A stretch of DNA of 64,000 nt from an uncultured Clostridia bacterium (GTDB lineage Bacteria > Bacillota > Clostridia > Christensenellales > Pumilibacteraceae): contig CANPVN010000004.1 of NCBI GenBank assembly GCA_947581755.1, forward strand, positions 24,966 to 88,965, read 5' to 3'. The notes beneath the pieces were generated by a model. It had not been told where the DNA came from and made no database searches. It was given only the letters and a program-made list of their open reading frames with translations. A program made the position numbers and the translations under genes. The stretch's first letter is position 1, and each line of letters opens with the position of its first letter. This document shows, in pieces, positions 23,201 through 25,663 of the stretch.

Positions 23201-24382
23201 AAGGATGAGCAGGGCGTTTGGCACATCGGCGATGAAAAGGCATTCTATGCATTCGCCGCGATGGTCAACGGAGGACATAATTTTGCCAACGAAACTATCG
23301 TCCTTGACGAAAATATTACCTTTACTGAGGATTTCAGAGGAATAGGAGATTCTAATCATAGCTTTGCAGGTACATTTGACGGTAAAGATCATTCTTTATC
23401 CAATCTTGTTGTTACGGGCGATTATCGTGACGCAGCATTGTTCCTTGCTTTGAACGGTTCCGAAAACAGTATGGCTGTTGTTAAGAATCTTGTAATAACA
23501 GATTTCAAGACTTCGGCAATTAGCGAGAATACTTATGGCGGAATAGGTGCGATTGCAGGTGAAGCTAAGTATGCAAGAATTGAAAACGTTAAAATCGAAG
23601 ATTTGGTTTTCGATGATGTTGCGCACCGTGCAGGTTATATCGGTGGATTAATAGGACGAGGCGAACATCATATAGAAATAATCGATTGCTCTGTTGTCGC
23701 TTCTCGTATTTCATCCGGTCTTACATCAGAGGGCTACGGTGCCGGTGATACGGCGGGTCTTGTCGGACGTTTGGGACAATCGAATCTTGCAGATGATTAC
23801 AATTTAATTCGTGGTTGTTATGTGGAAATGAATATCAATGCTTTACGTATGTCTTATGTAGGCGGTATTGTGGCTTATTCCGATGCGTATAATATCATAG
23901 AAGATTGCTATGTCAAGATGAATGTCACAAATGCACAAGGACCTACTCATCTCGGCGGTATAGTAGGAATTTCGAAAGGTTTATGTTCGGAAAAGAAGGG
24001 GGTTGCAACCAACTCTATCGAAAATTGCTATGTTGACATTACCGTAGACGGTTATTGCCAACTCGGACAATATCAAAATTACGGTGTGCCTTGCGGCGTA
24101 GCAGGTATCGTTTCTTTGGGCAACGGACTTTCGATAAAGAATTGCTTTGTTACCGGTAATTTGCAACAGTTCGGTGGTAGATATATTGTTTCTAATTGCA
24201 GTGGAGACTTTGGAACTTATGAAATGGTTACTGTTTCCGATTGTTCCTGGAGCGGAGACGATAATATATATGCATATTATGGCTACCAAGCCGGTCTCGG
24301 TGACAACGTTTACGGCAATATAGTTAGAAGTTCTCTTTGCTCGTATACAGAAGGCATGAGCTATGAGGATTTTAATAAATAA
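2213..24382 (+). CDS. Giant N-terminally anchored surface protein with collagen-like, GDxYxD and GLUG repeats
   Basis: A 7389-residue protein in one uninterrupted frame. Residues 1-12 are basic; residues ~13-34 form a strong hydrophobic helix (LLALVIVCACLAVVSIIL) that should act as a signal anchor, leaving the rest outside the cell. Residues ~45-980 hold about 14 modules of the form WxxGxGxP...GDxYxDxxTGxVYxxxxxxW, with collagen-like runs such as GTPGTPGTPGTPG near 386-403 and 458-480. Residues ~985-7389 hold about 18 long units, each with AGLxxFxxxVNxG, DIDL, WTPIG, PFxGxFDGxG and GLFGY followed by several V-GG-V-G GLUG-type strands typical of right-handed beta-helices. There is no LPxTG, S-layer-homology domain or C-terminal membrane helix. 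Two G9 tracts lie in frame (codons 4282-4284 and 6692-6694). AAGGAG precedes the ATG by about 8 bases. An adhesin or fibrillar stalk is the likely role; the ligand is unknown. Confidence 0.85.
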   Translation: MSAEGKKKGLSFKTLLALVIVCACLAVVSIILCAVFLAKESGVPGSTVSEWIMGDGAPSANVGKEGDLYLDKDGNVYRKSADGWGKPVLNIKGNNGVTPHIESGYWYIGTDNTGVRATPEFNVEIKDGYWYINGNKTSKATADVDITIDDEGYWLVGGERVGNYRAYGSVWHVKSEAPNDKDGFDGDLYLDLSTYNIHRKENGKWGLIGNIKGVSGGEYVLPGVTWYSGTVSPFEAADALKEKLDAAKDGDLYFDTQNGKIYEKKSGAWSLTASLNETSGSTNWFTGNGVPTEVEGTADGDYYIDIETGNVYRREDVEGAEHWTDTELSLKGDRGNKWFSGTGAPTGNSALTGKELVSGDIYFDTQGHKLYIYDGSSWGDGVALDGTPGTPGTPGTPGTPGKSGSVWHFGTTAPTSIPGSSVGDYYINTTDGQVYVRVDDSNGNQVWDKIDGLVLKGQNGEPGTPGQPGTPGTPGENGTKWYTGENTPDSAIGVEGDFYFDKVSKIIYKKNSTDWEAFVDLTVDRGTMWFTGGGAPTLTPADDGIIIGDMYLDTTNYDVYRYTTDGWGSSIANIEGKTGADGITPNIGDDGYWYIGGTKTDYKAKGCEWHANKGVPGTTPVPNAQEGDFYLDTDTGIVYTLESSGDWTPVVTLRQQLEVRRGQWYFGETALGVYVTQWLRGSGDPNGVESGYYSDLYLNFTTGDIYESKTPAGEEATTNWERKLSIKGERGNLWFYGSGEPDDASLDGAKDGDYYLNSLTGNVYQRKNGTWGTSLFSLKGPQGVPGKNGATWFTGSVTPTLENPSEAVVGDYYFETTHGYIYTRTQDGWDLINPDDPLAGTKWLSGNEDPADVTDLALKNKLDAANDYDVYFNLAENTLWQKQPDPASSGSVWVKLGKLTDGSERATKWYYGTLDPTLDNELFESTIATDSINGDFYLRTFYAFSELTGFMIYVREDQADGTHVWTLLVDMTSKIDASATTTWDIPNLDALTAFRNSVNDETNHKDYKGNTLNVTGDIVVPDGFNYPIADTADHKFKGDLEGNGHTIRGITNHLFGYFGEGAEINNLKLEGTITDACTFLMDAISGNHFFALIENAQGTVTVTNTTLTLTDENGGKVVVTWDAKGEVKVDIIGASAAAAAGIVSASDSLFELTDTYTLAKATYTFENIKLTGNSYINLNTAKSFTLKDSYIDATPAADAGVHNSPLYGANYNSEIEINLSGNTFASQRALYLYNTVTKATIENNVFGSVDVPMADEWAVKFMHIKKDATLEFTGNTVYGATSTDDDNQNFNAFDLYNPAGNYVKYIAKFTDNIVNVENDANGTVGILRVETNENANGLGEIYFLGNGNKFNDSNVIFDKVTLDGDNDFAFIAFNAALDDDGKLTQAYVYVGSEFGAKRAEHYGPTNLASMAAQDCKHTVQIIDIAFEDPTGFTQHVADYQNNYYVNNAAGLGSFRDMVNGTGFTANTFSGKTITTTNDIKLNGLNWTPIGTDTKPFSGTFTTKYMETQYAIRDLKIDSSAEDYVYPEADKTRLGLFGYTTNATLQYITISGVSIVCANGIAPDDSVGALVGLAYSGNTINNITVNGLIDIQGGFSRVGGVIGQTYGNFSYITVNADEGSIVSTTGSTDADYIGGILGHAGGRGEYTNLSVIGLKVRGGRNVGGVTGLLQAGSTVDQATLKNVHLLNVGSAGMLLSGPAQYIGAVGGSVTAGAQITIKNVDFTGILERGGHKYGNYVSKAVVNGGFAGPVHNSYDYQLGNVDYTQNTNIYALIDRDLYYRNGDYEIMSAHGLQRFADLVTKSYGNLRDSVKDHNAKLMMEDEIVDLSVLKDSDGNWFKEQASEGWDGAWTGYSYALTSIGSQKNTFMGTFDGNGKTITGLTVALFGYTDGATIKNLKLEGVNVSGDTNVGAVVGVAKDTSIIDTTVNGTVTMTGTDDAHARSIGGLVGAAEGLTLSNVSFEGTIDNQYTGKGDKLNYLVYNYGLVGSAITSETYANDSWAIDKNVLPAASITITHASSAAVTPSTASLNAHIAATDLDLTATYLPITGSVAKPYGVMVTVKSDVGLANVAALVNGGISFEGETILLGKDIDMVKYQQNWKGIGNGTNPFKGTFKSVAPANVHAINHSYGALFGNLEGTVEYIALNGAVFQGKGVLADKVGTSAKINNITINAWVQGLNGDSIIKASDLAAAPFGFYAEGSALVTSSEITVEFYDANITFNAKLDGNANSEVSYTGDENVEDPASHSYTAVIKDEIFRLGGFNKNVNTTAPTAVFTFTGINFTGNSYIDMAAGPERKFPAIQGLTVDGCYADVTPERYEGKLPAFILGNGNNMAKIACKFIFTNNYVLSNESLTEDQWQHNGLAIFSWVPFANDSVISGNTFGSKERPYHNAIIKVLDFETDAVITIENNTFYTDAVATGTEKKAAIDIAPMQTNIYTVWVKNNILNIDTEDTDAANAYTLLALERANFVSGHRTRAYITNDNVVNVNGESHDIDYEFVTRGTNGFTFGEFDYAGYGIELNTEGKIVKGNFLFGYNQDRFEFTNEKDKEMAEALKLVVAEGHEADIHILIGEEFGRRLSDILGETYNKYYNFSLAGLNGFASALEAGWSDKSEGAIVTFAEEMNNDGTYTVTLPEGDWTPIGSEAHPFKGTFQGLAKAGEEGEEGTYWTIEGIRYTGAPDAFGFFGYTDGATIENLKITDTKITISGETGKRYAAALVGFAKNTTINNITAQSIDIEGNAQHVGAIVGHGETVTMNNIYVLAVALVSIEQNSAGAVIGYAKEATLKDIYVATTDPITDLAAEDGVSITASYTVGGVAGIAVDGGTFENIYIASKVTVLANSVDNDKRAHLIGAVVGAVENSAEKSTAKFVVKNAHFRGKLERTAIASYPLKASYTYYGMVGCDNALSTGEASKNVEITNSSLISAIASGFSQKTIWDETTANKVTSEYQIDSKAGLEYFRNQVNAGNPYTGETIRLVADIDLENAEWTPIGGDIDHPFSGIFVGEKEDGERPTISNFKVTRHGEDMTHGKFSNICNEQSYAGLFGVASGAEFRDFQIDRATLSAKDYVGAVVGKAYKGHGCSFTNISVSNIEINTHHYAGGITGYTYGNFINNTVDTIKITLTPDAIRQHIGDSDYWRLDNGDKAGGIVGFLGEGACTVSGNTVNKAEIHAYRDFGGIAGVHSYGEITATKANTVTNSDLWVDRTYTDGKGKKLEYASGSSSTDTNVGKVFGRTNKGVGAVDYSENSAEVPEVAGDDVVIHWDNSARGDFFFEGNAWHILNKNGLEEFRKLVNTGATEYDNKAFTAGFEGETILLEDSIDLAATEAEAMVMATSDESWVAIGTSTNPFRGIFDGQGNKLSNLNITEGTGYNGLFGYVADQINGHAAGVKNLTIENVNIQLGNVNYVGALAGAIGSSHGDAPRNVVSNITITGNVKIQTAGDFVGGIAGHIMNTALDSITINATNKDAVVSSTGAYDSTGVNGNQYGPQVGGIAGHVLQITLDGCNTNIDVSGAWAGGLFACFDAHCSITDSHVNGVTVSATSQYVGGLFASIQGVSGKAIQESSFVGTVTTTALEGVSEKYYGLVGPSLDSSEIEIDDSTCELTNKDMEGWKEYTEWDDNGNAYSVVEISSLAGLKHLAEAVNNTENANSFAGAKIFLTEDITLDGEWTPIGSAEHPFSGSFSGMDRSGKQHTISNLKITAFEGASYVGLFGYIKQAGVNGVNISNVTLENVNINVNASRVGALAGQIDGERVNHIEISDVTVKGNINISSSQDYVAVIAGYLSYANLTNVKITANENSVVESTVEYDAAAPAETYLGQTGALAGHAGVINIDTAYSDINVKGKWAAGGLFGLLEYSCDLNNVSVFADITAAKYVGGLFGAIQGNHGETLSVIDGTFRGHLNGTFEPTLYGIAGIQRHNVNFIVKDSTCIVLNAVDGYSETTQWDNNGKVTGSAHVSTLTGLKHFQELVASGRDYVGYTVIIDEDINLGGETTPWTPILGKEYEVVNGKDRTNFRGIFDGNNKKIQNLYVKTEDANENIWINGAFFAALGYGAIVKNIIFENATVISPNNACVGVLAGSGVVTLENITLTGTIQVTGKDIVGGIMGEIYGNATELKIIDLTPESYVKGGDQVGGFFGYIAEGGFSLSDSESQINVIGYTSVGGVVGTVQNNQVIDRVTVSANVTSEYDHERKNIADVATVAGIVGSIAGANQTITLTNSSYKGTIINRNASVIHVRYDGLIGYPYDCEKNFDAVSDLKGCNVSANTVDVNFEVRTYADVKNIDGGGYSLLNISDSDLSGFNLKTNEKGETEGHITTAEGLLIMSLFLEDGKNVKKSAEDVTLGTFFAGMTVYLDATIDLTTLDNELKGATAAYRYRVCTDDETPFTTDKTRYSWNMIGNAQGSFDGVFEGQGNTVSGLYIDTAESDYGEVANFGLFGAIGSSIETAEVSINNIKIENVTIKANKQNSSVGAVVGAVVGNGTVTLSENVVSNITLSGAEDNSSYLGVFVGNGDALKGLDACSSSNVVLSSFNKDESRKWDFAIGYKSGEDKSIFSDNNIYATVDELTWHNGEVEIDTEDELRAFASVVNSGYNFSGRTVKLTAPIDLGGEAWTPIGKTLVYSFAGTFDGQSNIISNLYIPANNYGEVDSRGNGAKFYGLFGTIAAGAVVKDFTINGVTIEGYVSVAAENNIDKERFIDSNFVGAAVGYATGLNEISGITVTGHINIVGGQCIGAVVGKINESGSGRSTVKDNTVIGEDKDGQKSVVHSAGYNLGGIAGWAMDVDFTGNKVENITLKNDWVLVYDEKSDYIDEYALQGRVGGIVGCFQGVNTKVDLNTVKDVTIETEWLYTNAGEKHTGDKHIGAIIGTVASESSIVDITNNTATGIVVKSPNAELYNNAIVGDNFDTTATLNFSNNVVDVVWRGVGHRVDAEGNGVWYIKDADMLRALATLVNGSKHTLPTKSNHRVFSWDKKTNSSSEMTIPTMSFEGETVVLDNLIDLENKQWTPIGSGANIDSSQSDIITFKGNFNGQNNIIKNLRFEYSSSPTITGVGLFGYVGSYRKSQTPATSGYTNNVIENLTIENVYIDANSYTNSVGAFAGVAYGTNLKKLTLTGNIFIKGSNGIAGIVGHISDYVATVFEDLTVVCEDSPKNYILGTRAAAIVADVDGYLSKDSTFAFESFKNITVEGIRVKSLNSLGSIIASYKDNSKDSVAKLEIDGVKLNNKLMPWNIDIILHESFLNLTGAVIGMYNNGKDAKDNIVIKNVSGNVEVMQDIDRLTDSKAYIHNNGITGLYNEYTEGQYLTVEGCEGLTIDWYGLKVTQDGVNIANKDDWAIFAALVNGGMSFAGATVVLTDDIDLSNTPQQPIGSEAKPFMGTLDGQGNKIIGLNIKGTNAETEKFGGLFACISGGLVKNLTIQNVSVTGYAVVGALAGSLKTSIIEGVDVTGTIHIVSDKILDNISAAGGIAGVIEGTSLLSTSVIYNTVSAAGIVRALEVSEDSHLISSLMYAGGIAARVAYPKEETVEVTYGELEVEHMIIKVVKATEATPGEASLAAGGVFASVEKKPDSDTVTVYELGVLDTSISVEDDAAKAGAFYGDAELEQGENAHTQNVTVNGTEYKKGIVLEAVPEKQGLLVANDYGEDGSASPTARWYEVYSADGLTALNGLLTAEDANLNVDIRIKADIKLDNANSNWTPIGTETKPFLGNLYGEGHKIEGLKIVNESFKYAGFFGVIAGSDDNKTPNIIKELELNVDITDNYYNSEKSKWDGRVAAVSGRVYGFVLVEDVIVRGSISSSKIASGFFGDVKHEKSDLSRENRGLVEIHNSTNYVNISAPKATGFAANVNGVDITCIDCANYGEITHPQARENQTIISDVVMGGFFGYIQSDDETVTLTNCENHGDIIIIINDKDVDKFSVGGISGGGRGTHNYTNVKNYGKISVTDSIENAGVFAEIGGLIGSARGPKNFKHVENHGNITVNSTSNRNYHVGGLFGQGNGAIKVTDYKGKHSLVDITITVNDQGTKTYVGIVTANDANVATVIENTDINVEINKLSNLSYGLSGEHEFTHTGNQYDNIKNVTLTIKKADGFFEEFVWDENGEVTKSNSITSKAGLEYFRDQVNEGNSFKGEIVNLLIEEIDFSEDEKWTPIGKDYHKPFKGSFYGNGAIIRNLVMEPTTQETTTGFFGYTEGANIYDLELNGVKIKALVTTTFDIEGVVGKQYFNIGALVGYAKPAARTLSEISGIKLTGLVEYRGGGYGVGGICGRSFNVKFSDIEINVTPESRLAFTWNRSQGDIRTAPTSPRVGGVTGWSEASDYADITTNIDVLGSACVGGIVGLSEYTESYTDITVNANIYASNASGSQGACPDGIKFGAIVGCVMENPITLDNVHFNGKLATLTNYNDDFTEKLEDLVPEIHTDYYGLLGVHSAGLTSEITSSSITADVGGIDIHVAYDEKGVAHRDDLTIDSEDELMAFAAIRNSGKILSSVEGRVLNVVLTKSLDMTGRDWVPANGWWMNFDGNGNTISNLNCGHDTLDRSGLFSSCGATTIQNLVLENVTAAGTQAGAFSGHNDGGVKYIKVTLKGNNKITYTEFDDTEYSEKASGVGAITGIWQQNDSFENITIEGTTTIDLSAMTSSVCSALSESLIFGFETSADNHAEFSVPEGVVTIIYPDSFTLGGNLYIGSKTGFEDFRDLVNGGGNTFKGNTVNLMVDIDLARENWTPIKSFAGTFNGNGHKISNLFIDSSKTSTNGLALFKTTAAGSRLMNFTIDNVEIIPGYYNLDETGDMYVCWVAAVVGDMCGPVDNVHVIGDFNIAGGQYVGGIVGHNNYGGDITNCSVEVNPDSVLLCNCMYGGGIVGWQPEGGYKVIGCTVKNLTIKNVYNTREDANGFEHVSLQGRVGGISGLAHYGNTLSDNKLIDVTIETGEISSNMQGQIGAVAGTYTSGNATTTITGNSGNVTIIAENSDPSHDGILGAQYNAGEMKTTLVMSDNDIDINWNGFAKDEQGVWHIGDEKAFYAFAAMVNGGHNFANETIVLDENITFTEDFRGIGDSNHSFAGTFDGKDHSLSNLVVTGDYRDAALFLALNGSENSMAVVKNLVITDFKTSAISENTYGGIGAIAGEAKYARIENVKIEDLVFDDVAHRAGYIGGLIGRGEHHIEIIDCSVVASRISSGLTSEGYGAGDTAGLVGRLGQSNLADDYNLIRGCYVEMNINALRMSYVGGIVAYSDAYNIIEDCYVKMNVTNAQGPTHLGGIVGISKGLCSEKKGVATNSIENCYVDITVDGYCQLGQYQNYGVPCGVAGIVSLGNGLSIKNCFVTGNLQQFGGRYIVSNCSGDFGTYEMVTVSDCSWSGDDNIYAYYGYQAGLGDNVYGNIVRSSLCSYTEGMSYEDFNK
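2348..5137 (+). repeat. About 14 tandem tryptophan/GDxYxD modules in the giant protein
   Basis: Protein-level repeats of about 55-75 residues. Each opens with W-[FHY]-x-G-x-G-x-P, continues with GD-x-Y-[FIL]-[DN]-x-x-T-G-x-[IV]-Y and ends with a Trp strand and L-x-x-KG-x-x-G. Copies differ enough that the DNA repeats are imperfect. Some linkers contain GYWYIGG motifs. Similar modules are common in phage tail-fibre and collagen-like Bacillota proteins. Confidence 0.8.
3368..3421 (+). repeat. Collagen-like (GTP)n run
   Basis: Five consecutive Gly-Thr-Pro triplets followed by Gly-Lys-Ser, encoded by near-identical 9-base units (variants of ggaacaccc). A second Gly-x-Pro run lies at about 3590-3650 (GEPGTPGQPGTPGTPG). 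Gly-x-y stretches this short may nucleate trimers. Confidence 0.8.
15056..15064 (+). repeat. G9 homopolymer tract 1 in the giant gene
   Basis: Nine consecutive G encode Gly4282-Gly4284 exactly in frame (GGG GGG GGG), although glycine elsewhere in the gene is mostly GGT, GGC or GGA. Loss of one G leads to TAA at 15147-15149. Gain of one leads to TGA at 15091-15093. Confidence 0.95.
22286..22294 (+). repeat. G9 homopolymer tract 2 in the giant gene
   Basis: Nine consecutive G encode Gly6692-Gly6694 in the VNGGG turn of a GLUG unit; sister units have VNGG or VNSG here. Gain of one G gives TAA at 22303-22305. Loss of one gives about 65 out-of-frame codons, ending at TGA 22491-22493. Confidence 0.95.
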
Positions 24383-24424
24383 TTTATAATTTCGACCTGT
24401 TTTCCTTTTTTACAAATTTTTGAT

Positions 24425-24475
24425 ACAACGACGCTCGGAGCATAAAAAACTTCGAGCGTCGTTGTGGCTTTTTTT
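24425..24475 (+). terminator. Strong intrinsic terminator after the giant gene
   Basis: ACAACGACGCTCG (24425-24437) pairs perfectly with CGAGCGTCGTTGT (24453-24465), 13 bp, followed by a T-rich run to 24475. There is no good T run on the opposite strand, so it mainly serves the giant gene. Confidence 0.95.
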
Positions 24476-24506
24476 GTTCTTTTCTCCTCAAGTGGGTGGA
24501 TTGCCG

Positions 24507-24950
24507 TCAGTCGGGGAGTTTTTTGAGTTCGAGATAGGGCATGGGTGAAAAACCGTTTTTATAGTAGGCGGTTATTGCGGATTCGTTTTGTTGGGCGACT
24601 TCGAGGCGGAAGAGGGCGCCTTTGAAGCGTTGTTCGAGGAAGGCGAAAAAGCGTGACGCTATTCCTTTGCCGCGATAGTCGGGAATAAGGTAGAGGTCCT
24701 CGATCCAGACACAGAGGACGCCGTACTCCGTGGAAAAACTTTTGGCGATCATGGAATAGCCTATTGTTTTATCTCCGTCCGAGATGACAAAACCCTCGAG
24801 ATAGGGGTTGTCGTCGATACAGTTTTGAATATTAGCCTCGAAGATTTTATCGGAACCCGAGGTGGCAAGCGCGGGAGAGGCATAAAAGATTCTCATCATT
24901 TCGAGGACTTCCCGTGTATTTTCTTTTTTTATGTTATAAAAATTTATCAT
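24507..24950 (-). CDS. GNAT-family N-acetyltransferase
   Basis: 147 residues spanning a complete GNAT fold. The acetyl-CoA-binding motif A is seen as IEDLYLIPDYRGKGIASR (about 83-100, core YRGKGIA). The C-terminal strand-helix AITAYYKNGF (125-134) follows. Family members move an acetyl group from acetyl-CoA to an amine; the substrate cannot be read from the sequence. The start codon lies 3 bases after the stop of the upstream membrane-protein gene, so the two form an operon read leftward. Confidence 0.85.
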   Translation of the reverse strand: MINFYNIKKENTREVLEMMRIFYASPALATSGSDKIFEANIQNCIDDNPYLEGFVISDGDKTIGYSMIAKSFSTEYGVLCVWIEDLYLIPDYRGKGIASRFFAFLEQRFKGALFRLEVAQQNESAITAYYKNGFSPMPYLELKKLPD

Positions 24951-24953
24951 ACT

Positions 24954-25511
24954 TTATTGTTTGGGGATAAACTCTGTTTTTTGGTCTATGTTTTGCATTA
25001 TGTTTTTGTATTCTCTTCTTAGTCGGGGGCGTTCGAGAAGAAAGGAATCGGCGGCTTCCCACAGCGAGAAGGAGCCGACTATCGAAAGAATTTCGGCAAT
25101 GAAATAATCGTCGGCTTTGGTAAACGAGACGAAGAAGTAAAGCGCAAGTACGATAATGCCGAAGATAGTCAACGCTATCATTTTTCTCGTGTTTGCCGCA
25201 ATATCCCAAATAATGTCGTAAGATTTTCGGATATAATGTTTGCGCATAGCCTCTTTTATTCGCTGTTGTTCGTCTTGATTTACATCGCCGTGAAAGCGTA
25301 TGCAAAGCGGGATTTCGGCGGGAATGATATTGGCTTTTTCGTCGATGTAGTCATAAATATCGTTGCTTAGATCGGGCTCGGTTTCCATAGACATAGGATT
25401 GTAGAGGTCTATTTTGTCCGATAAGTTGACGTCGATCACGGCATTGCCGTTTTCGTTCTTTATGGCGTCTACATAGTTCTTCAATTCGGATAATTGTTCT
25501 TTCTTTTTCAT
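24954..25511 (-). CDS. Two-helix membrane protein of unknown function
   Basis: 185 residues. The N-terminal ~105 are charged and probably cytoplasmic, including AEIPLCIRFHGDVNQDEQ. Two membrane helices follow at about 111-130 and 136-153, then a basic tail with SFLLERPRLRREYKN. I recognise this only as a conserved hypothetical type seen in Bacillota. The ATG sits 6 bases from the -10 box at 25518-25523 and has no Shine-Dalgarno sequence, suggesting a leaderless transcript. The next gene leftward is an acetyltransferase. Confidence 0.7.
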   Translation of the reverse strand: MKKKEQLSELKNYVDAIKNENGNAVIDVNLSDKIDLYNPMSMETEPDLSNDIYDYIDEKANIIPAEIPLCIRFHGDVNQDEQQRIKEAMRKHYIRKSYDIIWDIAANTRKMIALTIFGIIVLALYFFVSFTKADDYFIAEILSIVGSFSLWEAADSFLLERPRLRREYKNIMQNIDQKTEFIPKQ

Positions 25512-25517
25512 GGTGAT

Positions 25518-25547
25518 ATTTTAACATAAAAGGGTGGCAAAAGGCAA
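25518..25547 (-). promoter_or_regulatory. Leftward promoter placing transcription start at the ATG
   Basis: On the minus strand TTGCCT (25547-25542) and TAAAAT (25523-25518) are separated by 18 bases. Only ATCACC lies between the -10 box and the ATG at 25511. Confidence 0.55.
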
Positions 25548-25565
25548 CTTTATTTAATACGAAAC

Positions 25566-25601
25566 AAAAAAAAAGACGCTTTCGTCGTGCGGAAGAAAGC
25601 G
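25566..25601 (-). terminator. Second leftward terminator after the 799-residue lipoprotein gene
   Basis: CGCTTTC (25577-25583) and GAAAGCG (25595-25601) form a stem. On the minus strand it is followed, after GTC, by a long T run (25566-25574). It backs up the hairpin at 25612-25641. Confidence 0.7.
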
Positions 25602-25611
25602 AGTTATTACA

Positions 25612-25641
25612 TAAAAAAAGTCGGGAGAGTGTTCTCCCGAC
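25612..25641 (-). terminator. First leftward terminator after the 799-residue lipoprotein gene
   Basis: GTCGGGAGA (25620-25628) and TCTCCCGAC (25633-25641) form a perfect 9-bp stem with a 4-base loop. A T7 run follows on the minus strand. Confidence 0.9.
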
Positions 25642-25663
25642 TTTGTATTCGAGTCGTATTTTT

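Larger units (their letters stand above)
5160..24370 (+). repeat. About 18 GLUG-type beta-helix units in the giant protein
   Basis: I counted 17-18 copies of the WTPIGxxxxPFxGxFDGxGxxIxNLxI signature or clear variants between residues ~985 and ~7090, at an average pitch of roughly 350 residues. Each is followed by runs of short strands with VGGIVG/VGALAG turns. Copies have diverged: for example, the units near 11040 and 20490 share SKAGLEYFR but differ elsewhere. Confidence 0.8.

Noticed and set aside
24340..24382. C-terminal sorting signal on the giant protein
   Set aside because: The final residues are hydrophilic (ends YEDFNK), with no LPxTG, hydrophobic segment or basic tail.
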